NCBI GenBank assembly: GCA_001773725.1
Contig: MEXP01000001.1
Coordinates: forward strand, 1-52,245
Reading direction: 5' to 3'
DNA from: Candidatus Amesbacteria bacterium RIFCSPLOWO2_01_FULL_49_25
Lineage (GTDB): Bacteria > Patescibacteriota > Microgenomatia > CAZETR01 > Amesbacteraceae
Length of the DNA stretch: 52,245 nt
Made by a program: the position numbers and the translations under genes
The notes under the pieces: generated by a model
What the model saw: only the letters and a program-made list of their open reading frames with translations
The model's database searches: none
Told to the model about the DNA's origin: nothing
In this document: positions 19,775-28,550 of the stretch, in pieces
Layout: each line of letters opens with the position of its first letter
Numbering within the stretch: the first letter of the stretch is position 1

Positions 19775-20029
19775 ATGGCCAGCAAAAAATTCCATCTCGA
19801 GCTAGTCACCCAAATGCTCACTCTCTGCTCATCGGCATTTGGTTTAGTCGCCGCCCTGGCTTGGAATACCGTCGTTCAGACATTCATAAACGACTTTATC
19901 AAGCCCTTTTTACCCGCCGGCGGCTCACTCATCATTTCTCAGCTTATCTATGCAGCAGTCATCACCATCCTAGTCGTCACCATCACCCTCAGGCTCTCTC
20001 AAATCAAAGACAGTCTAGAATCCAAATAA
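19775..20029 (+). CDS. Small membrane protein, DUF5654-like
   Basis: LALVAALAWNTVVQTF-type pattern and a C-terminal TM. Confidence 0.7.
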   Translation: MASKKFHLELVTQMLTLCSSAFGLVAALAWNTVVQTFINDFIKPFLPAGGSLIISQLIYAAVITILVVTITLRLSQIKDSLESK

Positions 20030-20036
20030 CTTTGCT

Positions 20037-20597
20037 CTAGTACCCAGTTTTATCCAACCACTTTTTAAACTCCTTCAGCGCCTTAGACCTCATTGAATAT
20101 TTGTTTTTCTCCCCCATTGTCATCTCCCCAAAAGTCTTTTTGGAGCCCTTGGGTATGAAGATCGGATCCCAACCGAAACCCCCACCCCGAGGCTTCAGAG
20201 CAATGCTACCGATAGTTCTTCCTACAAACAAGTGATTATTCCCTTTTACATCCACATAAACGATCGTTGTCTGCGCGGTTGCATCCCTTTGCTCATCACT
20301 TTTCAACACCTCTAAAATTCCTTCATTTCCAAGCGCCTTCATGAATGCGTCTATGTATGTCCCCGGTAATCCATTAATCGAGTCAATAAAAAGTGCCACA
20401 TCTTCAACAAACAATGACTTTTTAAGGCTGGACCAGTAACTTCGGGCTTTCTTTGTCGCCACTTCTATCGGGTCCAGAGACTGTATTTCGTCTATTTCAA
20501 GTGGAATCCCCACCACCTCAACGCCCAAGATTGTGCTCGCTTCTTTTAACTTCCCCTGGTTTGTAGTTGCAAAGTACATAGTCTCCTTTATTATCAT
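20037..20597 (-). CDS. Non-canonical purine NTP pyrophosphatase (HAM1/RdgB family)
   Basis: YFATTNQGKLKEA, SLFVEDVALFIDSINGLPGTYI, GFGWDPIFIPKGSKKTFGEM. Confidence 0.9.
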   Translation of the reverse strand: MIIKETMYFATTNQGKLKEASTILGVEVVGIPLEIDEIQSLDPIEVATKKARSYWSSLKKSLFVEDVALFIDSINGLPGTYIDAFMKALGNEGILEVLKSDEQRDATAQTTIVYVDVKGNNHLFVGRTIGSIALKPRGGGFGWDPIFIPKGSKKTFGEMTMGEKNKYSMRSKALKEFKKWLDKTGY

Positions 20598-20608
20598 ATA
20601 GTATCATC

Positions 20609-22129
20609 GTGACCACCAAACCCGAAACCAACAACTTAGAAAGCCTAAAGGCAGATTTTTTTAAACTTCTCGACCCTGAGCATGGAACCAGCCGCATCAC
20701 CAAACTCCTTGCCCAATCGGAAAAAAACGGGTCATATTTACAAAAATGGTACGCCTTCAGCAAAAAAGCCCAAGACGTCTATCCCAGCCAAGGACTTCTC
20801 CAAACCCCCCATGACTACCTCGACTACCAAATGAGCCAGATACTTCCACAGGACATTTTGATCGAAACGCTAAGAATCAGAAGGTATTTTCTAGAAATTT
20901 TCAATCACCCATACCGACTAAATTTTTTAAATAAGGTCAGCCAATCAAAATTCATCGCTCCCCCCAAAATCATCTGCCAACCCATCGAAACCGCCATTAA
21001 CAACGGTTTATCGCTGGCCATCGGCGATCTTGGGGCCACCCCGGCCGGATCCCAAAATCCCAGAATCAGCCGCAGAGAAAGATATGCCCAAGGGCCCTTC
21101 ATCAAACTAGGCAAACAAGCCAGAGCCTTATTCATAGGCTCTTCGTCCCCGGACATTTGGAATAGCTCCGCCGCTATAGCCACTATGGCCGCCTCTCACT
21201 GTCTCGCCGCAATCCCCAGAAACGGCCTCCTTTCCGACATCAAAAGACAGTCGGATGTAGCCAAGGAAGTTTTTCAGTGGCTTGATGAAACCCAACACGA
21301 ACTCCTTGCCGATAGAAACGATAGGAAAGATATTGCTAAGTATTGGAAAAACAATGTCATGGGCACCCTGGAAGCATCCGAGGAAGAAGCCCTCAAAAGA
21401 GCCGATTCGTTAATAAAAACCGGAGTGAGTGTCTTTAGAATTTATTCTCCCGAACCAGGCACTGGAACGATCGACACCGTAAAAAAGCTACGTAAATACT
21501 TTGGCCATAAAATTGAGGTCTTTACCAGTTTTATTGTCGACGTTAATCAGGCCAAAAAAGCCCAAGAAGCCGGAGCGGATGGGATATTTGTGGGCATCGG
21601 GGGGGGTGGTAGATGCACGACTGGTGTCCGTAGCGGGAGTGCGATCGACTGGCCGGAACTCGTACACAAGCTGCGGGGTGAAATCGAGATCCCCATAATC
21701 GTTGAGGGCGGGGCAACCGATCACGTCGCGGTGTCCCTTCTCCTGGGAGCAAGTGGTATAAGCGTATCTCGGGCGGTCGCGGGTGGAACCATCGAATCGC
21801 CCGGTGGTGCCATGTTTCTATCCGATGCAAAAGGCAGACTATTCAAGCCTTACGGAGGCGAAGCGTCAGCTAGAGCCAAATTCATCGAAAAAAAACTCTT
21901 AGCTTTCAATATCCCCTCTTTCATCGAGGGTGAAACCGGCAATGCCTACTTGAACTTTAGTAAGCACCTCTTTCCCACACTCACGCTAAACTTACATACC
22001 CTCACAGAAGACGCCACCCTAGCCATGGTATTCAAAGGAGTAGCTAACATCCACGAATTACATGCCATCAATCCTTCTCCCCTGAGGCAAATAACCACCT
22101 TCGGTGATTTTCAAAGAAACTCACACTAA
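20609..22129 (+). CDS. Divergent IMP dehydrogenase/GMP reductase-superfamily protein
   Basis: GADGIFVGIGGGGRCTTGVRSG resembles the IMPDH GxGxxSxCxTR loop; IIVEGGATDHVAVSLLLGASGISV; GTG start. Confidence 0.75.
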   Translation: MTTKPETNNLESLKADFFKLLDPEHGTSRITKLLAQSEKNGSYLQKWYAFSKKAQDVYPSQGLLQTPHDYLDYQMSQILPQDILIETLRIRRYFLEIFNHPYRLNFLNKVSQSKFIAPPKIICQPIETAINNGLSLAIGDLGATPAGSQNPRISRRERYAQGPFIKLGKQARALFIGSSSPDIWNSSAAIATMAASHCLAAIPRNGLLSDIKRQSDVAKEVFQWLDETQHELLADRNDRKDIAKYWKNNVMGTLEASEEEALKRADSLIKTGVSVFRIYSPEPGTGTIDTVKKLRKYFGHKIEVFTSFIVDVNQAKKAQEAGADGIFVGIGGGGRCTTGVRSGSAIDWPELVHKLRGEIEIPIIVEGGATDHVAVSLLLGASGISVSRAVAGGTIESPGGAMFLSDAKGRLFKPYGGEASARAKFIEKKLLAFNIPSFIEGETGNAYLNFSKHLFPTLTLNLHTLTEDATLAMVFKGVANIHELHAINPSPLRQITTFGDFQRNSH

Positions 22130-22954
22130 TTACGCACCGGCCTGAAATACCCCCTCGGCCAAATCATCCGCGTTATATCCATACCCCACTTTTTCATACA
22201 ACCTCTCTGCGGTTTTTTTAACCAAAAAAGCCCCGGCGGCAGCAGCCAATAAGGGTGGATTTTTAGCCGCCAAGCCCACAATTACTCCCGCCAGCACATC
22301 CCCCGTCCCCCCCTTAGTCAATCCGGCGTTTCCTCCAGTTATCTCATAAGTCGTCTCCCCGTCACTTACATACGCCACCGGGCCTTTATACACAATAACG
22401 CAGTTAAATTTTTCGGAAATTGTTTGTAAATTGCCGGCCCTGAGCGAAGTCGAAGGGGAAATTAAAAATTGTAAATTAAAAAGCATCTCATACTCCTTGC
22501 GGTTCGGAGTAAGTATCGCTCCCTTTGGAATCCACTCCTTATCCATCACCTGCAAACTGCCCCCGTCAATCACCCACCTCTTGTCAGGAAATTTTTTCAA
22601 TAAATTTTCTGTCACCTCTTTTGTTTCATCTCCTCCTCCATCTCCGATCTCCCTCCTATACCTCATCATTCCCGGTCCGATCAAAATAGCATCGGACTTA
22701 TTTATATACTCCCCAACTTCCTCCCACGGCACCCACACAAACGAATTCAACTTGGCCACTTTTTCCAAATCCCGTTCCGGACTGGCAAAAAATACCATAT
22801 CCACCAATCTCGAAGCCCCCTTGACCGCCAACATCGGTGCGCCATGAAATAGACTCGACCCCCCAATAATAGTCACCTGACCGTTATCCTCCCCATCCGA
22901 ATCCTCCCTCGGCCTCCACAATTTCTTCAAATCGTCGACAGCAAATGTTTTCAT
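22130..22954 (-). CDS. ADP/ATP-dependent NAD(P)H-hydrate dehydratase (YjeF C-terminal type)
   Basis: VTIIGGSSLFHGAPMLA, ILTPNRKEYEML, NAGLTKGGTGDVLAGVI. Confidence 0.88.
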   Translation of the reverse strand: MKTFAVDDLKKLWRPREDSDGEDNGQVTIIGGSSLFHGAPMLAVKGASRLVDMVFFASPERDLEKVAKLNSFVWVPWEEVGEYINKSDAILIGPGMMRYRREIGDGGGDETKEVTENLLKKFPDKRWVIDGGSLQVMDKEWIPKGAILTPNRKEYEMLFNLQFLISPSTSLRAGNLQTISEKFNCVIVYKGPVAYVSDGETTYEITGGNAGLTKGGTGDVLAGVIVGLAAKNPPLLAAAAGAFLVKKTAERLYEKVGYGYNADDLAEGVFQAGA

Positions 22955-23062
22955 ACAACGGAGCAGATGTGACCGCTAATTCGCGCGCAGCCGGACGCCG
23001 TCCCGAGCGAAGTCGAGGGGCAGGCAGTCGAACACGTATTTGCGCACATCGAACCGCGGCGA

Positions 23063-24082
23063 TTACATTCGAATTATAGTCCAATCTTTCTCAACTGGCA
23101 CTAAATGCTCGTCCGCACTCGTTATCACCACCTGCCCCGGGTATTTTTTCACAAACTCCACCACCTCCCCCCGATGTTTATGATCCAACTCTGAAAATAT
23201 ATCATCAAGTAACAACACTGGCTCACCACCAAGATATTTCATTTCGCATTGTTTCAGCCACCATACCGCCATTCTCTGCTCGCCCCGGCTCCCGTATTTG
23301 CTTACATCCCTCTTATACTCTCCCGCTCTCCCGCTCTTATACTCTAATATAAAGTCGTCTCTATGCGGCCCCACCAATGTCGCCCCCGCCGCCACTTCTT
23401 CCTGTTCATATTGCCCCAATCTCGACTCAGAAATAACACTTTTGTCATAGACAAACCCCGTCACCGCCAAAAACTCGCCTCTCTTTAAGCTCATATATTC
23501 GCCATTCTTAATCAGCAGCTTGTCCCAAAAATACAACTGGTTCCTGGTCGCCAAATTATCCCGGATCAAATCCAAAAGTTTATTTCTCTGTCTCACCCCT
23601 TTTTCATAGCTAATCAGGCTTCTCCTGTATTCCCTGTCCGCTTGGGAAATCACAAAGTCCAAATATCGTCGCCGGATAGATGGGCTTCCCGTCACCAATT
23701 CCATGTCCCCCGGCCCAAACATTACAGCTCTCATCAAACCCACAAAATCGACCTGTCTTCTCGGAACCCCGTTTATTTCAAATCTTTTCCGATCAGTTAC
23801 AGTAATTTGAGCATCATAAATTTCGGAACTATTTGCTCGTGGAGCGCGATCTATTGATCGAAATTGAAAATTGAGAATTGAAAATTCGGTGTCATTTCTA
23901 ATCATTTCAGCGTCTCTCTCGGCCCTAAAACTCTTCCCCGTCGCCAGTAGATATATAGCTTCGACAAGATTACTCTTCCCGCTCCCATTCTCCCCCAACA
24001 CCAACGTTCTTCCCCCCAACTGGAAATCCGCCTTCTCATAGCTTCTGAAATTTCGCAGGCTAATCTTATTTAAACTTGACAT
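23063..24082 (-). CDS. recF: DNA replication and repair protein RecF
   Basis: ISLRNFRSYEKADFQLG, VLGENGSGKSNLVEAI, PVLLLDDIFSELD. Confidence 0.94.
   Translation of the reverse strand: MSSLNKISLRNFRSYEKADFQLGGRTLVLGENGSGKSNLVEAIYLLATGKSFRAERDAEMIRNDTEFSILNFQFRSIDRAPRANSSEIYDAQITVTDRKRFEINGVPRRQVDFVGLMRAVMFGPGDMELVTGSPSIRRRYLDFVISQADREYRRSLISYEKGVRQRNKLLDLIRDNLATRNQLYFWDKLLIKNGEYMSLKRGEFLAVTGFVYDKSVISESRLGQYEQEEVAAGATLVGPHRDDFILEYKSGRAGEYKRDVSKYGSRGEQRMAVWWLKQCEMKYLGGEPVLLLDDIFSELDHKHRGEVVEFVKKYPGQVVITSADEHLVPVEKDWTIIRM
23309..23346. repeat. ACTCTCCCGCTCTTATACTCT-type interspersed repeat inside recF
   Basis: Related copies at 24650-24686, 26822-26858, 18256-18288 and 39361-39396. Confidence 0.6.
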
Positions 24083-24918
24083 TTAGGGCAATAATACGTT
24101 CCCCTTCCCCCCAACTCAAACTTATGCACAATTCCCCCATCCCCCCGTTTACATTCTTCCCCTTCCCGCCCATAAGTTCTGAAATGCTCCTGGTAATGCC
24201 CTCCCAGTCCGTGCAAATCAATATATTTCGCGTCCGCCGCCGTCGCCCCTCCATACCTAATCCCTTCTTTAAGAACTTTAACAACTCCCTTATACAACTC
24301 CGAATATTGCTTTGAAGTCAGCGTATTGACTCCCCGCCGCGGATTGACCTTGGCCTCCCACAACGCATCGTTCGCATAAATGTTACCTATCCCCGAAATC
24401 ACACCTTGATCCATCAAAACCAGCTTAATTGGTCTTTTGGATTTTGACACCAATTCGGTAAACTTCTTCTCGTCAATCTCAAACGGCTCCGGTCCCAGCT
24501 TTTCCACAAATTTAGGATTTATCTCCACCCACCCGAACAAACGTTGGTCATTAAAATACAACGTCCCTTTATCAAAATAAAATATCACCCTCGTATGACT
24601 ACTGGGCATTTTATTCAAAAAATCTTCGGTGGGGTGTCCACCCACCACTCTCTTATACTCTCCTGCTCTTATACTCTCCTGCTCATAGATTAATTGTCCG
24701 GTCATTTTAAAGTGAAATCCAAGTAATAAATCCATTCCGAAATCTATTAGCAATACTTTTCCCATTCTCTTTACATCTTTTACACTTTTATGTACTACGC
24801 TTTCGAGCTTCCCGTTAATCACTTTATGACTTAATATCTTAATCTCTTTACAAACCTGTCCCACCAGAACTTTCTCAAGTTGCAACCTCACCGTCTCAAT
24901 CTCAGGCAACTCCGGCAT
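24070..24918 (-). CDS. mutM: Formamidopyrimidine-DNA glycosylase
   Basis: MPELPEIETVRLQLEK; YYCPKCQ C-terminal zinc finger. Confidence 0.94.
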   Translation of the reverse strand: MPELPEIETVRLQLEKVLVGQVCKEIKILSHKVINGKLESVVHKSVKDVKRMGKVLLIDFGMDLLLGFHFKMTGQLIYEQESIRAGEYKRVVGGHPTEDFLNKMPSSHTRVIFYFDKGTLYFNDQRLFGWVEINPKFVEKLGPEPFEIDEKKFTELVSKSKRPIKLVLMDQGVISGIGNIYANDALWEAKVNPRRGVNTLTSKQYSELYKGVVKVLKEGIRYGGATAADAKYIDLHGLGGHYQEHFRTYGREGEECKRGDGGIVHKFELGGRGTYYCPKCQV

Positions 24919-24921
24919 AAT

Positions 24922-25371
24922 TCAAATATAACTCTCGTTAACTTTAATGACATAGCCTATCACCTTCACTAATAAATGCAAACCCAACCCCAAAAAAACC
25001 AGCGCCGCCACCTCCCATATCGTCCATCGAACCACGGGCCAGCTCATCACCATCGTTCCAACCACCCAGTCAATCTGATCCCAAGGAAACCATGACTTGC
25101 CTGGAGCTATTCCCATTCTTCGCTTACAAAAACTTTTTACCAAATCTCCCATCAATGCCCCAAATCCGGACAACGCTCCAAGACCTCCCCCAACGATCCC
25201 CGCTATACCCACCCCAAACACCAACCCCCTCCACGTCTTATGACTCCCAAACAATATCCCATTTATCGGCCAATCCCATTTAGGCCACAACTTAGCCGCA
25301 AACACCGGGGCCATGTTCGCCACCCCCGCTACTCCCAAAAACCACAACATTTTTACAATTTCACTTCGCAT
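24922..25371 (-). CDS. CDP-archaeol synthase (CarS/DUF46)-like membrane protein
   Basis: GSHKTWRGLVFG, GALMGDLVKSFCKRRMGIAPGKSWFPWDQIDWVVG; start chosen at MRSEIVKML. Confidence 0.75.
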   Translation of the reverse strand: MRSEIVKMLWFLGVAGVANMAPVFAAKLWPKWDWPINGILFGSHKTWRGLVFGVGIAGIVGGGLGALSGFGALMGDLVKSFCKRRMGIAPGKSWFPWDQIDWVVGTMVMSWPVVRWTIWEVAALVFLGLGLHLLVKVIGYVIKVNESYI

Positions 25372-25915
25372 CCAGTCTCCTTTGTAAATCCAAATCCAAA
25401 ATAACCAAATTCGCCACAAAACCCAACAAATTCACCCCAAAAATAATTTTCAGCACCCAGTCAAACCCTATTCCATATCCCAAAAACAAGACAATCCGCT
25501 TAAACCCCGGGTCAAATCCAGTCTTATCTCGCAAGACAGTCATCAATAAAATTGCCACCATTGCCAAAGCCGCCCACCTCCACCGGGCAAATCCACCCAA
25601 AACCAGCGCCCCAAACCACAATCCCTCACTAAATCTGTCTAGTACAACTTCTAGCCATTCCCCCCTCCTCGACTCCAAACCAAAAGCCCTGGCCACCAAA
25701 CCATCCAACCCGTCTAATACCAATGACACCGCCAAAAATGTCAAAGCCAGCTCAACCATCCCAAACCACACCAACCCAGCTCCTGTTACCCCTACTCCAA
25801 ATGACATTAGTGATATCTGATTCGGGGTCAACCCCAAATTCTTATGCAAAAACTTCGCCGCCGGAAAAAAGATTTTCCCTACTTCGAAGTTGACCACAGG
25901 AGCAAATTTATACAT
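25361..25915 (-). CDS. CDP-alcohol phosphatidyltransferase family protein
   Basis: DGLDGLVARAFGLESRRGEWLEVVLDRFSE, near-canonical DGxxARx8Gx3(D/E)x3D. Confidence 0.85.
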   Translation of the reverse strand: MYKFAPVVNFEVGKIFFPAAKFLHKNLGLTPNQISLMSFGVGVTGAGLVWFGMVELALTFLAVSLVLDGLDGLVARAFGLESRRGEWLEVVLDRFSEGLWFGALVLGGFARWRWAALAMVAILLMTVLRDKTGFDPGFKRIVLFLGYGIGFDWVLKIIFGVNLLGFVANLVILDLDLQRRLDAK

Positions 25916-26316
25916 CCAAACATTGCAGCCACCACTATTTCCTTAAGCTTATCAGACCGACCCAACCAAATCCCCTTCGTGACAAAACCGCTAAACGGCC
26001 AAAACGGCCGCTTTTCATAGCTCACCAAATAATCCAAAGTCATATGAGCCACAAAAAAAACACTTGGAACTGCCGACCTCACAGCTATTGAAAACGGCAC
26101 CACCCACAACAAAGACACCGGCTCCTGCAAACTCGTTCGCCAGTTATAGTGTTTCTTTCTCTTCCATCCGATTCTATTAATATACGCTGGAACTTTTACA
26201 GCATGATCCAAGTCAACGGCCACCCCAAACACATACGCCCACATCGCATCCAGCCCCTCAAGCCCCAATAATTGGACTCCAGCGGCCACCACTAATATGT
26301 GCGTGACAAAAGTCAT
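25879..26316 (-). CDS. Membrane protein of unknown function (DUF457/YdjM-like)
   Basis: THILVVAAGV, VDLDHAVKVP, HMTLDYLVSYEKRPFWPFS. Confidence 0.65.
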   Translation of the reverse strand: MTFVTHILVVAAGVQLLGLEGLDAMWAYVFGVAVDLDHAVKVPAYINRIGWKRKKHYNWRTSLQEPVSLLWVVPFSIAVRSAVPSVFFVAHMTLDYLVSYEKRPFWPFSGFVTKGIWLGRSDKLKEIVVAAMFGCINLLLWSTSK

Positions 26317-27416
26317 TCCATACTCCTTTCCACCAACTGCAACATCTCTTTTTTAAATCTTTCCTCCGAAAACCTCCCCGCCCATTTTTTAATTTCTGTC
26401 TCATTCCACTTTAGTTTATTAAAGTCTTTCATCGCCTTTCCCAACCCTTCCACGGAATAATCGTCAAACAATAATCCAGTCTTTTTATTTACCACCGTCT
26501 CTCTGTACCCCCCGCCATCAAAAGCAATTACCGGCGTTCCGCACGTCATTGCCTCAACGGGAGTTATCCCAAAATCCTCATTTTTCGCAAGCGCCAAAAA
26601 GGCCTTCGCCCCCGCCATCAACCTATACTTTTCTTCCTCACTCACCCTCCCCAAAAACTCAATATTAGAATAATTAGAGTAATTAGAAATTAGAAATTTA
26701 TTAGAGTACCCTGCTCTCTCCCCCGCAATTTTAAGTTCAAAGCCATATTTTCCGGCCGCCTCAATCGCTAGTTCCAACCCTTTCCCCCCCACAATCCTCG
26801 ACACTATCAAATAGTAATCTTTTCTCTTATATCCTCCCGCTCTTACACTCTTACATTCTACCGGCGGGTATATCACCACACACTCCCTCCTATAAAACTT
26901 CCTTATCCTACTCGCCACATTTTTAGAATTGGCCACGAATATATCTACCTTTTGCGCTTGTTCAAAATCATGCATTCGCAAAAAATGTCCCACTATCAAC
27001 GCATACACTCTCACTGGCCAATATCTTTGCCAGTTAATCGACGTCTCATATCCATACAGCCACCTCGGCGGGGTATGGCAATAACAAATTTCTTTAACTC
27101 CAAACCTTTTACCTAATCCTTTAGTTACATACCAGCTGGCCGAAGTAATTATCAGGTCATAGCCAGAAAAATCAAGGCTTCCCCAGATCCATGGGATCAA
27201 AAATCTCAGCGGACTATACAGCCGCTCATAAAACGGCAAGAGCCCAAACCAGGAAGTAATAACTTTTCTACCCTCAAAGGCCTTAGTCGCGCTCGACCCT
27301 GGTACCGTAAATGCGGTGTAAATCGGCGCTTCCGGCCATATCTTGGACAGCGCCTCAAGCACTTTCTCCGCCCCCCCGTACTCATTCAAATAGTCGTGGA
27401 CTAAAGCAACTTTCAC
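26313..27416 (-). CDS. Glycosyltransferase family 4 protein
   Basis: VHDYLNEYGGAEKVLEAL, DFGITPVEAMTCGTPVIAFDGGGYRETV. Confidence 0.93.
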   Translation of the reverse strand: MKVALVHDYLNEYGGAEKVLEALSKIWPEAPIYTAFTVPGSSATKAFEGRKVITSWFGLLPFYERLYSPLRFLIPWIWGSLDFSGYDLIITSASWYVTKGLGKRFGVKEICYCHTPPRWLYGYETSINWQRYWPVRVYALIVGHFLRMHDFEQAQKVDIFVANSKNVASRIRKFYRRECVVIYPPVECKSVRAGGYKRKDYYLIVSRIVGGKGLELAIEAAGKYGFELKIAGERAGYSNKFLISNYSNYSNIEFLGRVSEEEKYRLMAGAKAFLALAKNEDFGITPVEAMTCGTPVIAFDGGGYRETVVNKKTGLLFDDYSVEGLGKAMKDFNKLKWNETEIKKWAGRFSEERFKKEMLQLVERSME

Positions 27417-28315
27417 GATTCAATCCTTTCAAACAAACTCCCTTGATTATCCACTTTTATTTCCTCACCCGTCATCCTTTTAACTAACGATTTATAACCC
27501 AACTCTTTAAAAACTTCTGCAATTTTATCAACGCTTGGCACTTCGTACGCAGAAACATCCAAAGTTACCGGTGCGTCCGTCCTGATCGTCGCCAGCCTCT
27601 TAGACAGTTCTCCCCCCTCGTAACCAGCAACTAGTTTTCGTCTTACTGATTCTTTTATCTTACCTAGGTTTTTAAAAATATTAGAATAATTAGAATAATT
27701 AGAAATCAGGTCAATTGCAGTCTTTGGCCCTATTCCAGTTACTCCCGGATAATTGTCCGAAGAATCCCCCACCAGTGCCTTGTAATCCACCACTTGCTCC
27801 GGCCAAACTCCCAATTTTTCTCTAACTCTATCTCTGTCTATTATCTGTCCATCAGACAGCCCCTTTTGCGGCATATACAACTTCACTCGATCATTTACCA
27901 GCTGCATCAAATCCCGATCCCCAGTAATAATAATCACTTCTTTTTTACACTGTTTTGCTAACGTCCCAATCACGTCGTCAGCCTCAAAACTGGGTATTGC
28001 ATATACGGGCACCCCCATCTTTTCCAAAACAATTTTCAACTTGTCCACCTGCCCCCAAATATCTTCACTTATTTGTCTATCCTTTTCCCTATTAGTCTGA
28101 TAGCCCACATACATCGTGTGTCGAAAAGTTGGTTCCGGACAATCAAACACCACCGCCGCATGTGTCGGTTTCAATTCCTCAATAGCTTTCAAAAGCATAG
28201 ACAAAAACCCATACACTCCCGCCGTCGCCTCCCCGCTCCTATTCCGCCAATCCGGCAGAGCGTAATACGCCCGATGCAGCACCGAATTCCCGTCCAATAT
28301 CAGCAACTTACTCAT
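27413..28315 (-). CDS. 5'-3' exonuclease (DNA polymerase I N-terminal domain type)
   Basis: LLILDGNSVLHRAYYALP, FEADDVIGTLA, TGDRDLMQLV, GDSSDNYPGVTGIGPKTA; start chosen at MSKLLILDG (approximate). Confidence 0.9.
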   Translation of the reverse strand: MSKLLILDGNSVLHRAYYALPDWRNRSGEATAGVYGFLSMLLKAIEELKPTHAAVVFDCPEPTFRHTMYVGYQTNREKDRQISEDIWGQVDKLKIVLEKMGVPVYAIPSFEADDVIGTLAKQCKKEVIIITGDRDLMQLVNDRVKLYMPQKGLSDGQIIDRDRVREKLGVWPEQVVDYKALVGDSSDNYPGVTGIGPKTAIDLISNYSNYSNIFKNLGKIKESVRRKLVAGYEGGELSKRLATIRTDAPVTLDVSAYEVPSVDKIAEVFKELGYKSLVKRMTGEEIKVDNQGSLFERIES

Positions 28316-28533
28316 CACTCTGATTTTACTCTCAGCGGAAAAAAATCTCTCCCTCCCCTGCCTATCCACATATCAGGGTCGTTTATCTCTGCCCTTAACC
28401 CACAAATTACCGGAGCCATCACACATCCATCACGTACACATCCATATGCCAACCCAGTCGCCAGGGCATACTCCAGCAACCCTGGGTCAATCAACAATCG
28501 ATCCAGCCAACTACGTCTGCCCGCCTGAAACAA
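28315..28533 (-). CDS. Small hypothetical protein
   Basis: 72 aa; its stop overlaps the exonuclease start as ATGA. Confidence 0.55.
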   Translation of the reverse strand: MFQAGRRSWLDRLLIDPGLLEYALATGLAYGCVRDGCVMAPVICGLRAEINDPDMWIGRGGRDFFPLRVKSE

Positions 28534-28550
28534 GTATTACAATGCATAAT

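Noticed and set aside
19604-19795. 63-aa minus ORF and several small hairpins between fic and the DUF5654-like gene
   Set aside because: Hairpins such as CATATCTTCGATATG noted, but no known ncRNA pattern recognised.
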